A DNA stretch of 64,000 bases from Oreohelix idahoensis. Taxonomy: Eukaryota; Mollusca; Gastropoda; Stylommatophora; Oreohelicidae. Position numbers and translations under genes: made by a program. The notes beneath the pieces are model-generated. The model was not told the origin of the DNA. It searched no databases and worked only from the letters and a program-made list of their open reading frames with translations. The stretch is taken from positions 124,001 to 188,000 of the forward strand of contig JAMPIV010012213.1 of the NCBI GenBank assembly GCA_024509875.1, in the 5' to 3' direction. Below, one piece after another: positions 45,138-56,974 of the stretch (position 1 is the stretch's first letter; each line of letters begins with the position of its first letter).

Positions 45138-45172
<35 letters not shown>
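45138..45172. repeat. (GT)n microsatellite
   Basis: Seventeen GT dinucleotides. Confidence 0.96.
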
Positions 45173-45173
<1 letters not shown>

Positions 45174-45609
45174 GCGTTACACATTTTTTCACAAACAAAG
45201 CAAGTGGTACCAAATCTCGCTACAATCTTCAGGGGTCGAATATATTGGCAGCAGCACGTCCTTAGCAGCAAGCCGGGGTAACTACTCAGGTTGCCTAGTC
45301 AAGCGTCTTTAATGCTCGTCCGATGAAGTGTCTAGCGCCGACTGCTGGTAACTGGTACCACAGACTAAGAAGAAACAAATGCCTCTTTTTAAGCACCAGG
45401 TCTCCTGATATAAACATCAGGTGACCTCCGCTTCCCACTATTATTCCATCTTCCTCAGAATTTTGCTCCATATCCAAGAGCAGTAAATCTGAACCCATCG
45501 AGTCAAATGAAATTGTTTTAGGGCAGCGGAAGGTGACACATGTATTATTCTATAAATACGTAAATATGCATATAAAACTGACTTGAAGTGTTGGTATAAT
45601 AATTATATA

Positions 45610-45800
45610 CACCATGGTATTATCATCATCATCTCCCTGCTCCATATTGAGCCTAGGGTTACATCTGCTATTGGTTTCTTATGAGAAAACCCACAGTCAC
45701 AAGCTCTTGCAGAGGTGGTTTATGTGGCAGCTGTTTTATATGATGAGGCAGCTACCCCCCCCCCCCCTCCCCCCTCCATGTGAAACTGTACATCCAACAG
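45610..45800 (-). repeat. interspersed repeat family E, partial minus copy
   Basis: CTCCATATTGAGCCTAGGGT, GTTTCTTATGAGAAA, CTCTTGCAGAGGTGGTT and ATGAGGCAGCTACC run in reverse family E order. A C-rich tract at 45757-45775 follows. Confidence 0.5.
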
Positions 45801-45829
45801 CAAAATATACTTATTAAATACAAATAAGC

Positions 45830-47035
45830 AATAACAAAATGTACGTATTACTTACTCCAAATTTGGGCGAATTTACAGACTTGATGCAAAGTAAAAGGCC
45901 GTAATTTATTGCAACTAGTTTACGATGCAGTTATCCCTAAGATAGATGAGGTTTCAGCGTACTGAATTTTTTCAACTATTTTCACATGAGGAGGTTTCTA
46001 AGGCTTTGGCTTTCAGTATTATTATGGGAGTTTTACACTTATTAATTTTAGCAGCTACTCTAATCCTGTGGTCGGTCCAATATGGAATCATATTTACGAG
46101 CTCTTATTTTGGCTGTTGTCAGAATTATTGGGTCCATCTTTTTTCCTCTACGGCAGTAATTAGTTACATTTTGTGTGTGTACTAAATTACTTACATTTAT
46201 GCGGCATGCCCTTTTCTTTTCATTCTATCAAGCAGATATTTTGTACTTTCACATCATCTTACAATTCTCTCAGTGATACGTTGTCATGTCTGTTTGCTTA
46301 CCCGTTCATCCTTGCTGGAAAAGGAGACGGATGAGAGAATATTAACCGAAAATCATGTTGGAAAATTTCGGGTGTGCCCGACATCAGGCTACGGATTAGC
46401 ACTAAAATCGCCCAGCGAATTTGTTCAATCGCTGATACGGATAATGTGCCTTCCTCGACCAGAAGGATAAACGAAGAATTTAGTTTGAGCAAGCGACGGG
46501 TAGTTAGATTACTCGCCTGAGCGACACATTTCTGGTCAGACAAGAATGTCAAAATCGTTTCCGGGACACCTTGTTACAGAGACATTATTTTATATGAAAG
46601 TAATATGAAGTTATTTGTAAACATTTCCGATTGAGTGATCGGATGTTTTCATTCCATATTTGGGAAACATGACCTCTGCAGTAACGCGCAGAAATTTCCA
46701 TGAGGAAATAATTTGAATTACCACACAAAACACGCACGTTTGCAACGATTGGCAAACACTCGGAATGAAGGCACAACACCCTTTCCGATTGGAGCCCTGC
46801 TTAACATCGTAACAAACAAATGCGGGGGAAGACAGGCTGACACTTCAGCCAGAGTAGAACACTGTGAAAATCTACCTTGCGTCAAGAAGACAACCAGAAC
46901 TTACCAGAGTTAAGACTAATATCAGCTTTCATTTATAGGACAGGACTGGTTTGAAATTCTTGAGGACTTAATAGCCCAGGAAAACACAAACATTATAACG
47001 AGAAACATCGATATCTGAGAGAACTAAAACACAAG
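45830..47035. other. no recognised gene
   Basis: Short frames only. CTCTACGGCAGTAATTAGTT near 46147 may be a SINE B scrap. Confidence 0.4.
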
Positions 47036-47039
47036 TCAA

Positions 47040-50000
47040 AGTGGGAACTTATTGTTAAAGTAACAACACCCCAGACCAAGTGTAAGATGCGTCTACAAGT
47101 GCCTTTATTTCTCTGAGCCAGCAGTCTGTGAGCCTAAAGATTGGCGTAAGTTGTACATTTTGACGTCTATTTTTTTCAATATTAACATATGAACTAATAC
47201 GTATATATTGACATGTGAAGATTAATGTGAGAAAATTGCTAGTGGATTTCCAAGTCATTTGAGGCTGACAACCTCAGCATATCGAATGATTATTTCATGA
47301 ACCACCACTGCCAGGGCAGGTTACTGCTTTATTGCGAGTTTCTTATAAAGAACCAAAAGCAGAGGTAGTCTCAAGTTCCATATGGAGCAGGAAGGGAATG
47401 GTGAAAGAAATGATGTACATACTTGTTTTATTATTAACCTTTTCAACCAGTGTAAATGTAAAACATATTCACTCGAAATGTAATGAAAGTTTCAATCTTT
47501 TCAAGCAGTGTAAATGTAAACCATATTCACTCTAACTGTAATAAAAGTTTACAACCTTTTCAACCGATGTAAATGTAAACAAATTCAAACTATATTGTTA
47601 ACTTTGTCAACTAAAGTTAAATATAAAACTATTCATTTTAAATGTAAAGATAGTTTTCGCCCACTGGGATTAAGATTAAGTCTCAGAGAGGGTAAAAGTT
47701 CTGAGATAGATGGGATGGTGGAATGAAAATAGGGGGGGCACATAAGTATGTGTAGGGAAATTCAATACTCAAAGGGTATTCGTTTCTCTTCTTTTGCCAT
47801 ATTAGTTGGCGGTACCAGTTGAGGGTACTATTTCTGGAACAAGTGAGGGTATAAGTGGCCTGAAGTCAACTCTAGACACCATCATCAGACAGGTCTTAGA
47901 GACGCGGGACCAGCTTTGCAGTTACTCCTTTATTCTACTTCGAACGTGCTGCAACTCTTAATCCTGACCAGGAACGTGAGCAATTGTCGTAGATTTTTGA
48001 TAGGAGAATTAAGACTTGGGTTGGTCCCTTCTGAATATATTAGAATAAGTGATAGTCACAGTGAGAAGTAGTAATGGCAATAGATTTCCACGAGTGAGAA
48101 GGTAGAAATGTGATAGAGGCTGTCTCTGAAATAAAGAATTCTTCTCTCTTTCACCTATCTTCTACGACAGATTTAGATTGAGTCAGACAGTCTACACACA
48201 TACATATGAAGTATATATATATCCACTCACATTCATCTACAAATGAGACGACAGTTAGACGTACAGACGTGGGAAAAACTCTAACAATGATTATATGAAT
48301 AGTTTGGGAAAACGAACTGACCGACACGCTGGAATAAATTTTATGAGTAGTTTATTTATCAAGACTAAACTTCTCTCACAACATATCAAATCACATCAAG
48401 CATATACAAAAAAATCAAAAGCAAAAATCAAGAAATGCTACACGAATGATAGACTCGTTGGTATGATCCTTCCTTCGCTGGATAGCCCACAGTCCCGTTA
48501 GAAAAAAGTGATAACCCAAAGAGTCACATATACATATGACTTAGTCTAAAATTCTTCCCCTTTAAGGTATGAACAGACTGAATACTCTGATCTAGTATAA
48601 GGGAATATATAGATATATATATAGCAATACCTTGCATAAAGGAATGTTACAATTGTGAGTGAATCAACAAAGAACATCCCTCAGTCTACTTTCACTCGGT
48701 TCTTTCATCAGGGCCCTGTCGTGCATTTCTCACTTTCTTACCCTATAACTTGCCGTTGTTCACCGTCTGGCGCACGCTATGACACAATCTGTTTTATCGT
48801 TTGGTGAAGCGAATACCCAGCTCTGCAGATCTTGGTTTCATCCAATTTGTCCGGGGAGCGTTCTCTTTTCAGGCGATAAGTTTATTCAGATTTTAAGTTA
48901 GTGTCACTTTATCAGTTCAGGTAAGAATTAGTGTAAGCGGGTTCACTGTGTCAGAATCACGAGGTTTCCACTACTTAGGGAAAAAAGTCAGGTTTGTAAC
49001 TTTCGATCAAAAGGTAGCCTTCTTGGTCACACCACAAGTTGACAAAAATTGCGGAAAAAACGTTACTGTTTGTAATAGTTTACTTGCCACCAGGCTGCAC
49101 TGTTCTTAAGTATTTTTTTCCTCAGGAAGAATCAAAATCAGGCGCAAGAGGCCCGTTATCTCATTTAACCGTTAAAGTACTCGTAAAGATTTTGCACCAA
49201 GCCACCCTAAGGTAAATGTTTTAGTTCTTCACAGATATCACTCATACGTACTTAGCGCTGGCAAAGTTTGGGTACCACAGTTTCACTATATATAAGTGGA
49301 AAGAACACATATCAAATAATTATACATACTATAACTGATAATTTAAACTGCAAGCGTAGCTTGTCTTATCATTTAAATTTTCCCATGAAATAAGTTATAT
49401 ATAAAAATCATCAATCCTCATGAATTAGGAATAATACCTACGTGTTCCGTCACCACTCATGAAGCATCTAGCATTAATAAAGTTAGTTTAGAAAGTTTAT
49501 TCTCGTCTGATTATTAGCAGTTAAATTAAATTCCTTTATTAGGCTACAATGAGTTTAAAGCTAGAAATATAATATATTCTGCATTCCACTGAGACCACGT
49601 CCCTAGAAAATAATACAGACTTAAATATATATTAACTCTCTGCACAAATCTAACTAGCAAAATGAAATAAGCGAGTTAACACTTTAAACACTTCACAAAA
49701 TACTAGATATTATATATGATATTTTACCTCCAAACAGAATTACAGTTTCACAACGACTAGGCTAATTCACTAGATAGGTATTTAGAAGCTCAGCAAAATT
49801 TTGACGAGAAACTAATGACTTCGCTATACAAGCTTCATTCACTAGCACGAGTGATTCTGTCTACTGCAAGTTGGAGAATGAAAAGAAAGTTTCAAACTCT
49901 GGTTAATATCTATTTCCAGACAAAGAGGTAAACGTTTAATTTCGCAAAACGAAGTACTCTCCCCTTTTCCGTCTTTAACGCTTACGTTTAACACCTAAAC

Positions 50001-50990
50001 GCATGCCGTAACTGCCACCTTGCGTTTCTGACACCTCCGTCTAAGAAACGGCCGAAGCGCTACGTGTCAGATGCAAATGTAGACAACTTGTCTGCACTGC
50101 AGGGGCAGTTTTTGCACCTACTCCGAGAAACTCATCCTGCGAACCATAACTGACACTTTGCTTTCTCGCACCTTACGCCAACTCTGGCCGTGGAGCGTGA
50201 GTGTCATATCACCTGACACTGAGAATCTACCTTGGAACCTACATGTCAGATGCAAACTACCAGACAAATGTCTCCTCATCATGTCTGACGGAGTGAATTC
50301 TCACACTTCAGGTCCAGAAACTTAGCCGAAACTGTAGACAGCTGTCTGCTCCCCTGTCTGACGGAATGCATTCTAACACTCTGCGTCTCGGGTAGGGGCT
50401 GACACGTTACGTCATAACTGCGTTCTCAGTTTAATCAGCAATGAAATGCGTTTCTACATGAGAAACGAAACTGGCGAAAGTGAGAATGAGAAAAATATTA
50501 TTACTCGCAAACGAATGGATGCGAAAAATTCAGGAAAAAGGTAAAGAATGATAATAAAAATAGAGGATACGGGTGAAAGAAAAAGAAGAGGATATAGGCA
50601 ATTTAATGATCATAAAACCTATGTGACAGCAATCCAGTCACCTATCTGCGGAGAACCAAAACACCTGCAGGAGCAGAAATCACAGCAGCTAAGTGTACAC
50701 ATAAAATCTGCCAAGTGAAACTTCACCTTATATTAATTCCCCATTAACATCATATGATGATGACCCATTTTTGTTAAAGAATATTCAATTTTTAATAACT
50801 GTTAAAATCTAAGTGATTATTAAATTTGTTATTTATATCTATACAAATTTAAAGTTGATTTAACCATTTTGAATGTGTTGTATCCGTATGTCTCATACAC
50901 TCAACCAGAGCTACTAAATAATAATAAGAGGACATTCGCTGAATTCACTCAGCTGGGGGCTTGAACGAGCTATTATAAGATTACATAATT
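47040..50990 (+). repeat. interspersed repeat family E, copy 2, split by a solo LTR
   Basis: The left part (47040-47994) and right part (50629-50990) align collinearly with copy 1 (22170-22960, then 22970-23345). A 2.6 kb solo LTR lies between them. The left part contains three 58-59 bp tandem units with TGTAAATGTAAA at 47451, 47509 and 47568. These units are also present in the 39850 copy, so they belong to the family. Confidence 0.7.
47995..50628 (+). mobile_element. solo LTR (family F, copy 2)
   Basis: Starts TGTCGTAGATTTTTGATAGG and ends CTATGTGACA, with the pentamer GCAAT at 47990-47994 and 50629-50633 as a clean target-site duplication. At 2634 bp it has no coding content, so it is a solo LTR left by recombination. 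The TGTCGTA start and TGTGACA end resemble the ends of elements 1 and 2, so it may come from the same group. Its strand is not known for certain; plus is arbitrary. Confidence 0.85.
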
Positions 50991-50999
50991 CTTCACAAA

Positions 51000-51400
51000 A
51001 GTTGTCTGCAGATCCTAGAGTTAACGTGCTCAGCCAATGCAGCATTGTTCTCTCTTTTCTTAATATCGTGAACACTAATTTCTTCTTCTTCTTCCTCGTT
51101 CGTCCTGAAAAGGACGTTAGTTGCGTTGTGTCTGTTAACACCGGAGCTGCGATATCTGCGCCTTTCATCCGACACATCCTACTTCAGCACGGCATTTTTT
51201 GGGACCGGGTTTGCCTCCCCTCTTCGATCCCTACTCTCTCAGCCAGACTGCAGTGATGCAGCCTGTTTCCAGGACCACCACGTAGAGGTGGAGTAGGGTC
51301 TTGGTCAGCTCTGGTTCGCTGACCCTGACGCAAGCAGTCAAGCTATGGGTCGCTGACTGCATTCTGTATTGCTTCATCTTTGGGTCCCGAACACTCATTT
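51000..51400. other. no recognised feature
   Basis: No motif or shared repeat was recognised. Confidence 0.4.
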
Positions 51401-51404
51401 CAGA

Positions 51405-51545
51405 TAGAAGCATTATTATCCTTCTATCTACAAATCTGCCAAGAGTAATCGTGTACAAAGGTAGACACCTGTGAAGACCTATATCAGTTAATCTTGAGTT
51501 TTGGTCACTGTTGGACCACTACTGCAGAGCTAAGGGGAGGCTTAG
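51405..51545 (+). repeat. interspersed repeat family A, best-preserved copy
   Basis: Carries the whole series: ATAGAAGCATTATTATCCTT, CTATCTACAAATCTGCCAAG, AGTAATCGTGTACAAAGGTA, GACACCTGTGAAGACC, TTTTGGTCACTGTTGGACCA and CTGCAGAGCTAAGGGGAGG. It is useful as the reference for the family. Confidence 0.7.
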
Positions 51546-51549
51546 CTAC

Positions 51550-52335
51550 TACGATCTGTAACTTATAATTTTGGAATTCTTAGTCCGATGTCTATCTGGC
51601 TCCTGGGATTTACTAATTTGACATTGCGATGCAGTCTGATCTGTGACTCCGATTTCGCTAGATTATATTTCCATTTCTCAGTTCAAATCACAGATTGTAC
51701 TTCCGAAGAATTTGCCAATTATAGTCAAAGTCTATTCCGGCTCTCAAATTAAGGCAATGGTAAGCTCTTAAGAACTAAATGTGTTGGGGTGTTAAATCAT
51801 AATATCCCCCCGCGTGTTTAAAATATCAAATTTTAAAATTCCAACACGTTACCTCTTTCTAATAGGCGGTAATACTTCCGATTGGATCTTTATGCAAACT
51901 CACAAACTAATCTGTGAACTTATTTCCTACGTAGATGCTTTCCCATCATGTTGTCTCCCCAGACAGATTATCGGTAATATTGATACCGACATGGGCCAGA
52001 GGAAACGATAACGTCGTATCACCTGTCTTTGCGTAAATCCCTCAGACGGATTTCTTAGACAGCCAATCTGGCTTTCTTTCCATCGATTGTGCGCGACAAC
52101 CTTGCGTAAACACAGATCGTTTCTATCAAAAGGGGCTAGACGACTAAAGTGATAAACGTATGATCCACTGACCTGTCCAATTAGCCTGGTATTATTACGA
52201 TTCACCTGGCGAAAGATAAACATGTCTGAGAGCGGCAGGGCAAAAATATGGGACATAAATTATGCCAAATAATGGGACGATCGGTGAGGTAAATGAAGAA
52301 AAGAAGTGATACTGCCGGAGAGGATGAAAGTTATA
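51550..52335. other. no recognised feature
   Basis: No motif was recognised. It lies upstream of the Gmr1-like relic and could hold its decayed gag. Confidence 0.4.
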
Positions 52336-52339
52336 AAAG

Positions 52340-53000
52340 TGCACAGCTGATTCGTCACAATGCGTCTTAACTTCGAAGATCTAGTCTCGCCATCTTTGGT
52401 GCAGTCCTAACAGTTCACTGGTGAAACTGTAGAAATACAGGGCCCCGGGAAGAATATAGTGCCCATGATTCTTCCAGTTGCGGAAGTTGACGTTTCAATC
52501 CAGTTTATCCGGAAAACTATTAAAGCCACAATGTTAGACGATTTAGTATATCCTCTGATTCTAGGGAGGAAATAGGTCTTTATAGGGAGCCCTTCTCATG
52601 ATCCCAGGTCGACATAAGAGAAAGAGAACCCAGGACACAACCAAGCGGTCTCTAAACTCTTATCTCTAATCAACCCGAACATATCGGAGCTGAAAAAGGC
52701 ACAAAGGGATGACTAATCCCTAAATCCCTGATTGGTAAGGTTGTATAGTAATTACTCCCATACTCCACTGGGAGCATGTTATAGGGAGAAGGGTTTACTC
52801 TACAGACGGGTAGGGAACAAGAGGAAATTAGTTGTCACTCTCTCCTATCACACCCGCCTGATGCAGCAAATGCATAATCTCCAGCCCCAGCCACACCGAG
52901 GTGCACGCGCCTTAATCAGGCATGTTTCCCTCAAATATTTCTGGCCGGGCATGCAACGGGATATTGTATGTGGAATATTGTTCTGACTGCAATATCTTTG
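52340..53000 (+). pseudogene. Gmr1-like relic: protease followed by integrase N-terminus
   Basis: From 52423 the frame reads ETVEIQGPGKNIVPMILPVA and, after an in-frame continuation, DDLVYPLILGRK, then a stop. This aligns with TTETVEIQGATKDIPLMTLP ... EPIYPLILGCRYVF of element 2. About 40 codons later come ISELKKAQRDD and, in the frame 52732-52986, EKGLLYRRVGNKRKLVV, HRGARALIRHVSLKYFWPGM, the integrase zinc-binding region with its conserved YFWP motif. Stops and frame changes are frequent. It is an independent, older copy showing integrase directly after protease. Confidence 0.8.
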
Positions 53001-53094
53001 ACAACTAGAATTGTGAAAACCGCCAAACAGCTGCGAAAAAGAAGATGGATCAGAGCACAACTCTCAACATTGGAGAGCTCTTACCTCTACTAGC

Positions 53095-53211
53095 AACGCT
53101 GTTAATGCGACCGGCATCACCCCTAGTGTGCCGTTGGTCAAAAAAATATGGGCCTAACACCATATTCCCAATATGCCTCAATGGGCATGTAATGGGATCT
53201 TTACCTTTACC
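53095..53211 (+). repeat. SINE family 1, tail fragment
   Basis: CACCCCTAGTGTGCCGTTGG, AATATGGGCCTAACACCATA, TTCCCAATATGCCTCAATGG and TTTACCTTTACC match the tail of the SINE at 2262-2546. The tRNA-like head is missing. Confidence 0.75.
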
Positions 53212-53404
53212 TTACTTCTACTAGCCACTTCTGCTTAGCACAGCAGAGCTGAGAAATCGCAGGCTGATGATATAACCTTAGCGCCCTGCTCTGAACAACG
53301 TCATATAATGCCAACCCATACTTCGGCTGGAACATTTCACAAAGATGATGGCAATTTATATAGACGGACGAGGCATGGGAAACAACAATTAGTCGTGTCA
53401 CTCC

Positions 53405-53558
53405 CATTAAGATCTCATATTATGAAAGCAGGACATATGATACCCTCAGGGAACATGTTCCAGTGGGAGCGACTATGAGTAACCTTAATGAGAATTACTT
53501 CTGGCCATGGCGGTTGAGAGATGTTCGCAAGTACGTCAAAAACTGCACCCACTGCCAA
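53405..53558 (+). pseudogene. integrase zinc-binding fragment
   Basis: The frame reads MSNLNENYFWPWRLRDVRKY then VKNCTHCQT, the YxWP and CxxC end of the integrase H2C2 domain. A second copy in the opposite direction is at 54745-54910. It continues the Gmr1-like relic and is interrupted by the 470-bp array. Confidence 0.7.
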
Positions 53559-55920
53559 ACATTTATTACAAATAAGATTTGAACACTGGACCTTCCGTGC
53601 GACAACCCCGCCTAGCCATGCAAGCGAATCACACTATCCGCTCTGCCATCTACGCATCATCAAAAAATGATGTTTCAATGGCAGGTCAATAGTGCGAACC
53701 ACAATACACGACACCAGAAGTCCTCCATGGGCAGTTCAGCCTATTAATGACGCAATCACTTCTGTTGTATTTCTATCAAGCAGTATAGGCCGAATCCAAC
53801 AAGACCCTTAGGACCTTAATACTGTGTCCAGTAAATGATAGTAGACTAGAACAGTGAGAACAGGATAGTGGGTAGGTTTGGTATTGTACAAACATTTATT
53901 ACAAATAAGGGAGGGAAACCTGAGGCCTGTAAACAGTAAATTAATATGAAACAAATATAAAGGTATGTTATCAGGCACTCGCAGGAAATAAAGAAGTAGA
54001 ACACCAGACAACAGAAAAACAACAGACATGAGTGGCTTACCCAGGATTTGAACACTGGACCTTCCGTGCGACAACCCCGCCTAGCCATGCAAGCGAATCA
54101 CACTATCCGCTCTGCCATCTACGCATCATCAAAAAATGATGTTTCAATGGCAGGTCAATAGTGCGAACCACAATACACGACACCAGAAGTCCTCCATGGG
54201 CAGTTCGGCCTATTAATGACGCAATCACTTCTGTTGTATTTCTATCAAGCAGTATAGGCCGAATCCAACAAGACCCTTAGGACCTTAATACTGTGTCCAG
54301 TAAATGATAGTAGACTAGAACAGTGAGAACAGGATAGTGGGTAGGTTTGGTATTGTACAAACATTTATTACAAATAATGGATTCGGCCTATACTGCTTGA
54401 TAGAAAATACAACAGAAGTGATTGCGTCATTAATAGGCTGAACTGCCCATGGAGGACTTCTGGTGTCGTGTATTGTGGTTCGCACTATTGACCTGCCATT
54501 GAAACATCATTTTTTGATGATGCGTAGATGGCAGAGCGGATAGTGTGATTCGCTTGCATGGCTAGGCGGAGTTGTCGCACGGAAGGTCCAGTGTTCAAAT
54601 CCTGGGTAAGCCACTCATGTCTGTTGTTTTTCTGTTGTCTGGTGTTCTACTTCTTTATTTCCTGCGAGTGCCTGATAACATACCTTTATATTTGTTTCAT
54701 ATTAATTTACTGTTTACAGGCCTCATGTTTCCCTCCCTTATTTGTAATAAATGTTTGGCACTATTGAGGACAGTGAAACATACTTGCGAACATTCTCTCA
54801 AGCCATGGCCAAACAATTCTCATTAAGCTTACTCATAGGGGGTTGTCCCAAGGGAACTGTTCAAATGTTAAGCCCCTGAGGTTGTATTTCTATGTCCTGC
54901 TTTCATAATATTTATTTAATGGGTGCCTGACACTGACCTTAAATATACCTTTATATTTGTTTCCCATATTAATTTATATGTTGCCATCAGGCCTCAGGTT
55001 TTCCCTCCCTTATTTGTAATAAATGTTTGTACAATACCAAACCTACCCACTATCCTGTTCTCACTGTTCTAGTCTACTATCATTTACTGGACACAGTATT
55101 AAGGTCCTAAGGGTCTTGTTGGATTCGGTCTATACTGCTTGATAGAAATACAACAGAAGTGATTGCGTCATTAATAGGCTGAACTGCCCATGGAGGACTT
55201 CTGGTGTCGTGTATTGTGGTTCGCACTATTGACCTGCCATTGAAACATCATTTTTTGATGATGCGTAGATGGCAGAGCGGATAGTGTGATTCGCTTGCAT
55301 GGCTAGGCGGGGTTTGTCGCACGGAAGGTCCAGTGTTCAAATCCTGGGTAAGCCACTCATGTCTGTTGTTTTTCTGTTGTCTGGTGTTCTACTTCTTTAT
55401 TTCCTGCGAGTGCCTGATAACATACCTTTATATTTGTTTCATATTAATTTACTGTTTACAGGCCTCAGGTTTCCCTCCCTTATTTGTAATAAATGTTTGT
55501 ACAATACCAAACCTACCCACGATCCTGGTCTCACTGTTCTAGTCTACTATCATTTACTGGACACAGTATTAAGGTCCTAAGGGTCTTGTTGGATTCGGCC
55601 TATACTGCTTGATAGAAATACAACAGAAGTGATTGCGTAATTAATAGGATGAACTGCCCATGGAGGACTTCTGGTGTCGTGTATTGTGGTTCGCACTATT
55701 GACCTGCCATTGAAACATCATTTTTTGATGATGCGTAGATGGCAGAGCGGATAGTGTGATTCGCTTGCATGGCTAGGCGGGGTTGTCGCACGGAAGGTCC
55801 AGTGTTCAAATCCTGGGTAAGCCACTCATGTCTGTTGTTTTTCTGTTGTCTGGTGTTCTACTTCTTTATTTCCTGCGAGTGCCTGATAACATACCTTTAT
55901 ATTTGTTTCATATTAATTTA
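53559..55920. repeat. inverted array of ~470-bp tRNA-headed units
   Basis: Five units share a 470-base sequence. Two lie on the minus strand (period 469, markers at 53882 and 54351) and three on the plus strand (period 470, markers at 55021 and 55491). The orientation changes at about 54376. Each unit has an A box TGGCAGAGCGG and a B box GTTCAAATCC. On plus these are at 54529/54593, 55270/55335 and 55740/55804; on minus the A boxes are at 53638 and 54107 with B boxes at 53576 (one mismatch) and 54044. Just before the A box is the hairpin CATCATTTTTTGATGATG. The unit end is TATTTGTAATAAATGTTT. The array is bracketed by an 11-bp direct repeat, CCCACTGCCAA (53548-53558 and 55921-55931). Confidence 0.85.
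54745..54910 (-). pseudogene. inverted second copy of the integrase fragment
   Basis: The reverse complement matches 53405-53530: TATTATGAAAGCAGGACATA, GAGTAAGCTTAATGAGAATT and GTTTGGCCATGG, diverged. It sits inside the array, showing that relic and SINE units were copied together in an inverted duplication. Confidence 0.7.
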
Positions 55921-56010
55921 CCCACTGCCAACCCAGAAATTCAGTCGCTAGCAAAGGCCATAGCGGACGGGAAGAGGACAACTCTCTCACCCAAAACGGC
56001 ACTCTAGAAA
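55921..56010 (+). pseudogene. continuation of the interrupted integrase relic
   Basis: Resumes with CCCACTGCCAACCCAGAAAT, that is the THCQ codons again followed by NPEIQSLAKAIADG in an open frame. The duplication of CCCACTGCCAA marks the insertion site of the array. Confidence 0.5.
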
Positions 56011-56415
56011 GGCACAGACACAGCAAAAATGAACGCCCGGGTATGTGAATATTTGATAAATATTCTGAAAGTCCAAGAGCATGGGTAAGGAAATGTCCGC
56101 CATCTTATTCTGTCTGTGTTCTGCCTGTCTTTTTCTCTATCGTGTGCATTCCATTCATTTTTTCTTTACCCGTATTTTCTCTCATATTGGTATGCAACGA
56201 CTCAGCTTTTGTGGTGTTATTTTGCCTGGCCTACCATTTATGTCGTTGACGTATTCGCTGGTGTAATAATGTGTACGCGTGTTACCTTTTCGTCTTCGAC
56301 GTATTCTCAGTTTATTCGTGTATACACTTATTAAGGTTATGTTGTTGGCGTTTGACCGAGTTTAAACGCGTGTACATGTGTTATGCTTACGACGTGTTCA
56401 TAGATATTATTTGAG
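56011..56415. other. no recognised feature
   Basis: No motif was recognised. Confidence 0.4.
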
Positions 56416-56420
56416 TTCAT

Positions 56421-56553
56421 GTGTTAAGTTATGTCTGTTCTAGAGTTTAATCGTGGATACAAGTGTTAAGTTATGTTTATTCTAGAATTTAATCGTGGAT
56501 ACACGTGTTAAGTTATGTCTATTCTAGTGTTTAATCATGAATATACTTGTTAA
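56421..56553. repeat. 42-bp tandem repeat, three units
   Basis: GTGTTAAGTTATGTCT units start at 56421, 56463 and 56505 with TTTAATCGTGGATACA between. Confidence 0.9.
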
Positions 56554-56689
56554 GTTTCTGCTGTAGACGTAATATCAGGTTTTAATCATGTGTGGGCTAC
56601 AGTCAAGGTCAAATCGTATTGCCTTTTTGGTTGTTTTGTTATGAGCTAAACTCTCGTGGCACATTTACCGGGTTCCGCTATCAACACCT

Positions 56690-56855
56690 AGTATCGTTCC
56701 GGTCCAGTCTACCAATCTGTAAATGGGTACATGACCATGTTCTTGAGTTAAGGAAGGCGAAGGTAGCGAGGAAGGAAATTGACAACCGTCCTCATAAAAG
56801 GAAGGCTCTAACATTTCACTCCTTTATGGTAGTATCATCTTCTTCAGGACTACTT
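56690..56855 (+). repeat. SINE B, 5'-truncated copy
   Basis: CAGTCTACCAATCTGTAAAT, TTAAGGAAGGCGAAGGTAGC and a CTCCTTTATGGTAGTATC end match the SINE B body. The tRNA-like head is lost. Confidence 0.65.
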
Positions 56856-56974
56856 TAAAAAAAAGGCAGTGAAAATGTAGCGTTGTTATGTGTTTACACG
56901 TGACGCGTGGTATTTGAAAGTCTTTGTCCATAGCAGACAGTGCATACATTTTATATTTCTAAACCAAACAAAGT

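Noticed and set aside
53559..55920. Tandem tRNA genes
   Set aside because: A and B boxes are present but the acceptor stem and anticodon arm do not form, and each head is part of a 470-bp repeat.
53808..55951. Repeated 60-90 codon frames with hydrophobic segments (LLFFCCLVFYFF) as small membrane proteins
   Set aside because: They are translations of the repeated 470-bp unit in both directions and start in the pol III promoter region; no independent support.
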